DNA of 7,114 nt, from the NCBI GenBank assembly GCA_902772625.1, contig CACYBP010000296.1, positions 1-7,114 on the forward strand, read 5' to 3'. The notes below the pieces were generated by a model. The model was given only the letters and a program-made list of their open reading frames with translations. It was not told the origin of the DNA and did no database searches. This stretch comes from Oscillospiraceae bacterium. Its GTDB lineage: Bacteria > Bacillota > Clostridia > Oscillospirales > QAMX01. The translations under genes were made by a program, and so were the position numbers. Below, piece by piece: positions 6,375 to 7,114 of the stretch. Every line of letters starts with the position of its first letter. Position 1 is the stretch's first letter.

Positions 6375-7061
6375 TCATTTTTCCGGATCCTTCTCTTCGC
6401 TTATCCCGTCTTCTCCGGCATCTGCGGGATGAGGGAGAGGCGGCGCGCCGTCCGAGATCCCGTCGAGAAGATGCGCGGCCGAGACCTCGTAGGCGACGCG
6501 GCTCTCGCTTTCGCCGTCCGCGATTTTCTTCAGATAAGCCCTGCTCTGCATCCGCCCTTCAAAGGCGAGATACGCTCCCACCGGCAAAGAAGCGGCGCAC
6601 CGCGCGTTCTGTCCCCACAGGATCACCGGGATATAGTCGCTTTTCCGGTATCGTCTGTTGACCGCCAGCATCACGTCAGCGATCTCGCGCCCGAGAGGCG
6701 TCTCCCGGAAAACCGGGCTTTTGCAGACCGCCCCGGCCAGCATGACGGCGTTCGCGTCTTCTTGGGCGTCCTCCGAAAAAGAGCGCGCGAAAACGGCAAG
6801 ACACAGCTTGGGTCCCTTTCCCGAGCGGTTGTTGAAGGAGCGGATCTCGCCCTCCAGCGCGATCCTTTTCCCCTCGGCAAGCGGGAAGGGGATAAGCGTC
6901 TCCTCGCGGAAGATCACGGGGAGAAGATCGTATACACCGGAAAGACGCTTCACGGCGAGAAGGAAACGCAGGATCGTTTTGCCGTGGCTCACGTGAGAGA
7001 AGGCGGGCGCCTCTGTCACCCGGCCCGAAAGGAAAACCGAATTGAAATGGGCTCGGCTCAT
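6375..7061 (-). CDS. Tandem OB-fold single-stranded DNA-binding-like protein
   Basis: The 228-residue product contains two OB-fold-like repeats. The first (about residues 7-95) begins NSVFLSGRV and includes LAVKRLSGVYDLLPVIF. The second (about 103-200) begins NAVMLAGAV and carries TPLGREIADVMLAVNR, then SDYIPVILWGQNAR, FEGRMQSRAY and VAYEVSAAHLL, which are typical of bacterial SSB cores. The tail from about 203 is acidic and proline-containing (ends EEKDPEK), but it lacks the DDDIPF-like tip that canonical SSB uses to recruit repair proteins. As I recall, similar two-domain SSB-like proteins of 210-230 residues are found in Clostridia beside a separate canonical SSB. The ATG is the first possible start, since an in-frame TGA lies just upstream. 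GAGGAG precedes it at a rather long 13-nt spacing. It probably acts in DNA metabolism, with the exact role unknown. Confidence 0.85.
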   Translation of the reverse strand: MSRAHFNSVFLSGRVTEAPAFSHVSHGKTILRFLLAVKRLSGVYDLLPVIFREETLIPFPLAEGKRIALEGEIRSFNNRSGKGPKLCLAVFARSFSEDAQEDANAVMLAGAVCKSPVFRETPLGREIADVMLAVNRRYRKSDYIPVILWGQNARCAASLPVGAYLAFEGRMQSRAYLKKIADGESESRVAYEVSAAHLLDGISDGAPPLPHPADAGEDGISEEKDPEK

Positions 7062-7098
7062 AGGTCTTCTTCAGCTCCTCAATGCAGAAATCTGGAAG

Positions 7099-7104
7099 AC
7101 TATA
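7099..7104 (-). promoter_or_regulatory. Possible -10 box for the SSB-like gene
   Basis: The minus strand reads TATAGT here, five of six bases of the -10 consensus, about 38 nt upstream of the start codon. A -35 box would fall beyond the window edge, so the promoter cannot be confirmed. Confidence 0.25.
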
Positions 7105-7114
7105 TGCTTTGCCA

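Overview
The window is about 7.1 kb of GC-rich bacterial chromosome. The best fit is a high-GC member of the Clostridia (Firmicutes). Four things support this: a glutamate 5-kinase without a PUA domain, a clostridial-style single-stranded DNA-binding protein with two OB folds, an orphan F420-ligase-like (CofE-fold) protein with no other F420 genes in view, and Gram-positive-style Shine-Dalgarno sites and factor-independent terminators. This assignment rests on recalled family features; no search was run. I see no rRNA, tRNA, CRISPR array, insertion sequence or phage gene.

Layout from left to right. (1) Bases 2-679 (+) hold the C-terminal part of a serine beta-lactamase/esterase-family protein cut by the window edge, closed by a strong terminator at 699-727. 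(2) Bases 746-1941 (-) hold a LysR-type regulator followed 17 nt downstream by a small three-helix membrane protein, probably one transcript. (3) The intergenic region 1942-2117 holds a good sigma-A-type promoter (TTGATT, 17 bp, TATAAT) for the rightward gene. It also has a TGAT/ATCA dyad touching the -35 box and a hairpin-forming inverted repeat just after the predicted transcription start. (4) Bases 2118-3308 (+) encode a 396-residue CofE-like protein ending in a perfect 13-bp terminator hairpin. (5) Bases 3469-6311 (+) are a compact proB-proA-proC operon that carries the whole glutamate-to-proline pathway. It has its own promoter at 3381-3409, a perfect 16-bp palindrome directly upstream of the -35 box, and a terminator at 6338-6370. 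(6) Bases 6375-7061 (-) encode the tandem-OB SSB-like protein, convergent with proC.

The proline operon is the functional core and looks complete. ProB phosphorylates glutamate, ProA reduces the product to glutamate semialdehyde (in equilibrium with P5C), and ProC reduces P5C to proline. ProB lacks the C-terminal PUA domain. No proline T-box fits in the short leader, so control may lie in the upstream palindrome or the leader hairpin. The LysR regulator and the CofE-like gene form a divergent regulator/target pair, which is the most open biological question here. Otherwise the window looks like ordinary core chromosome, and I found no convincing new multi-gene defence or mobile system.
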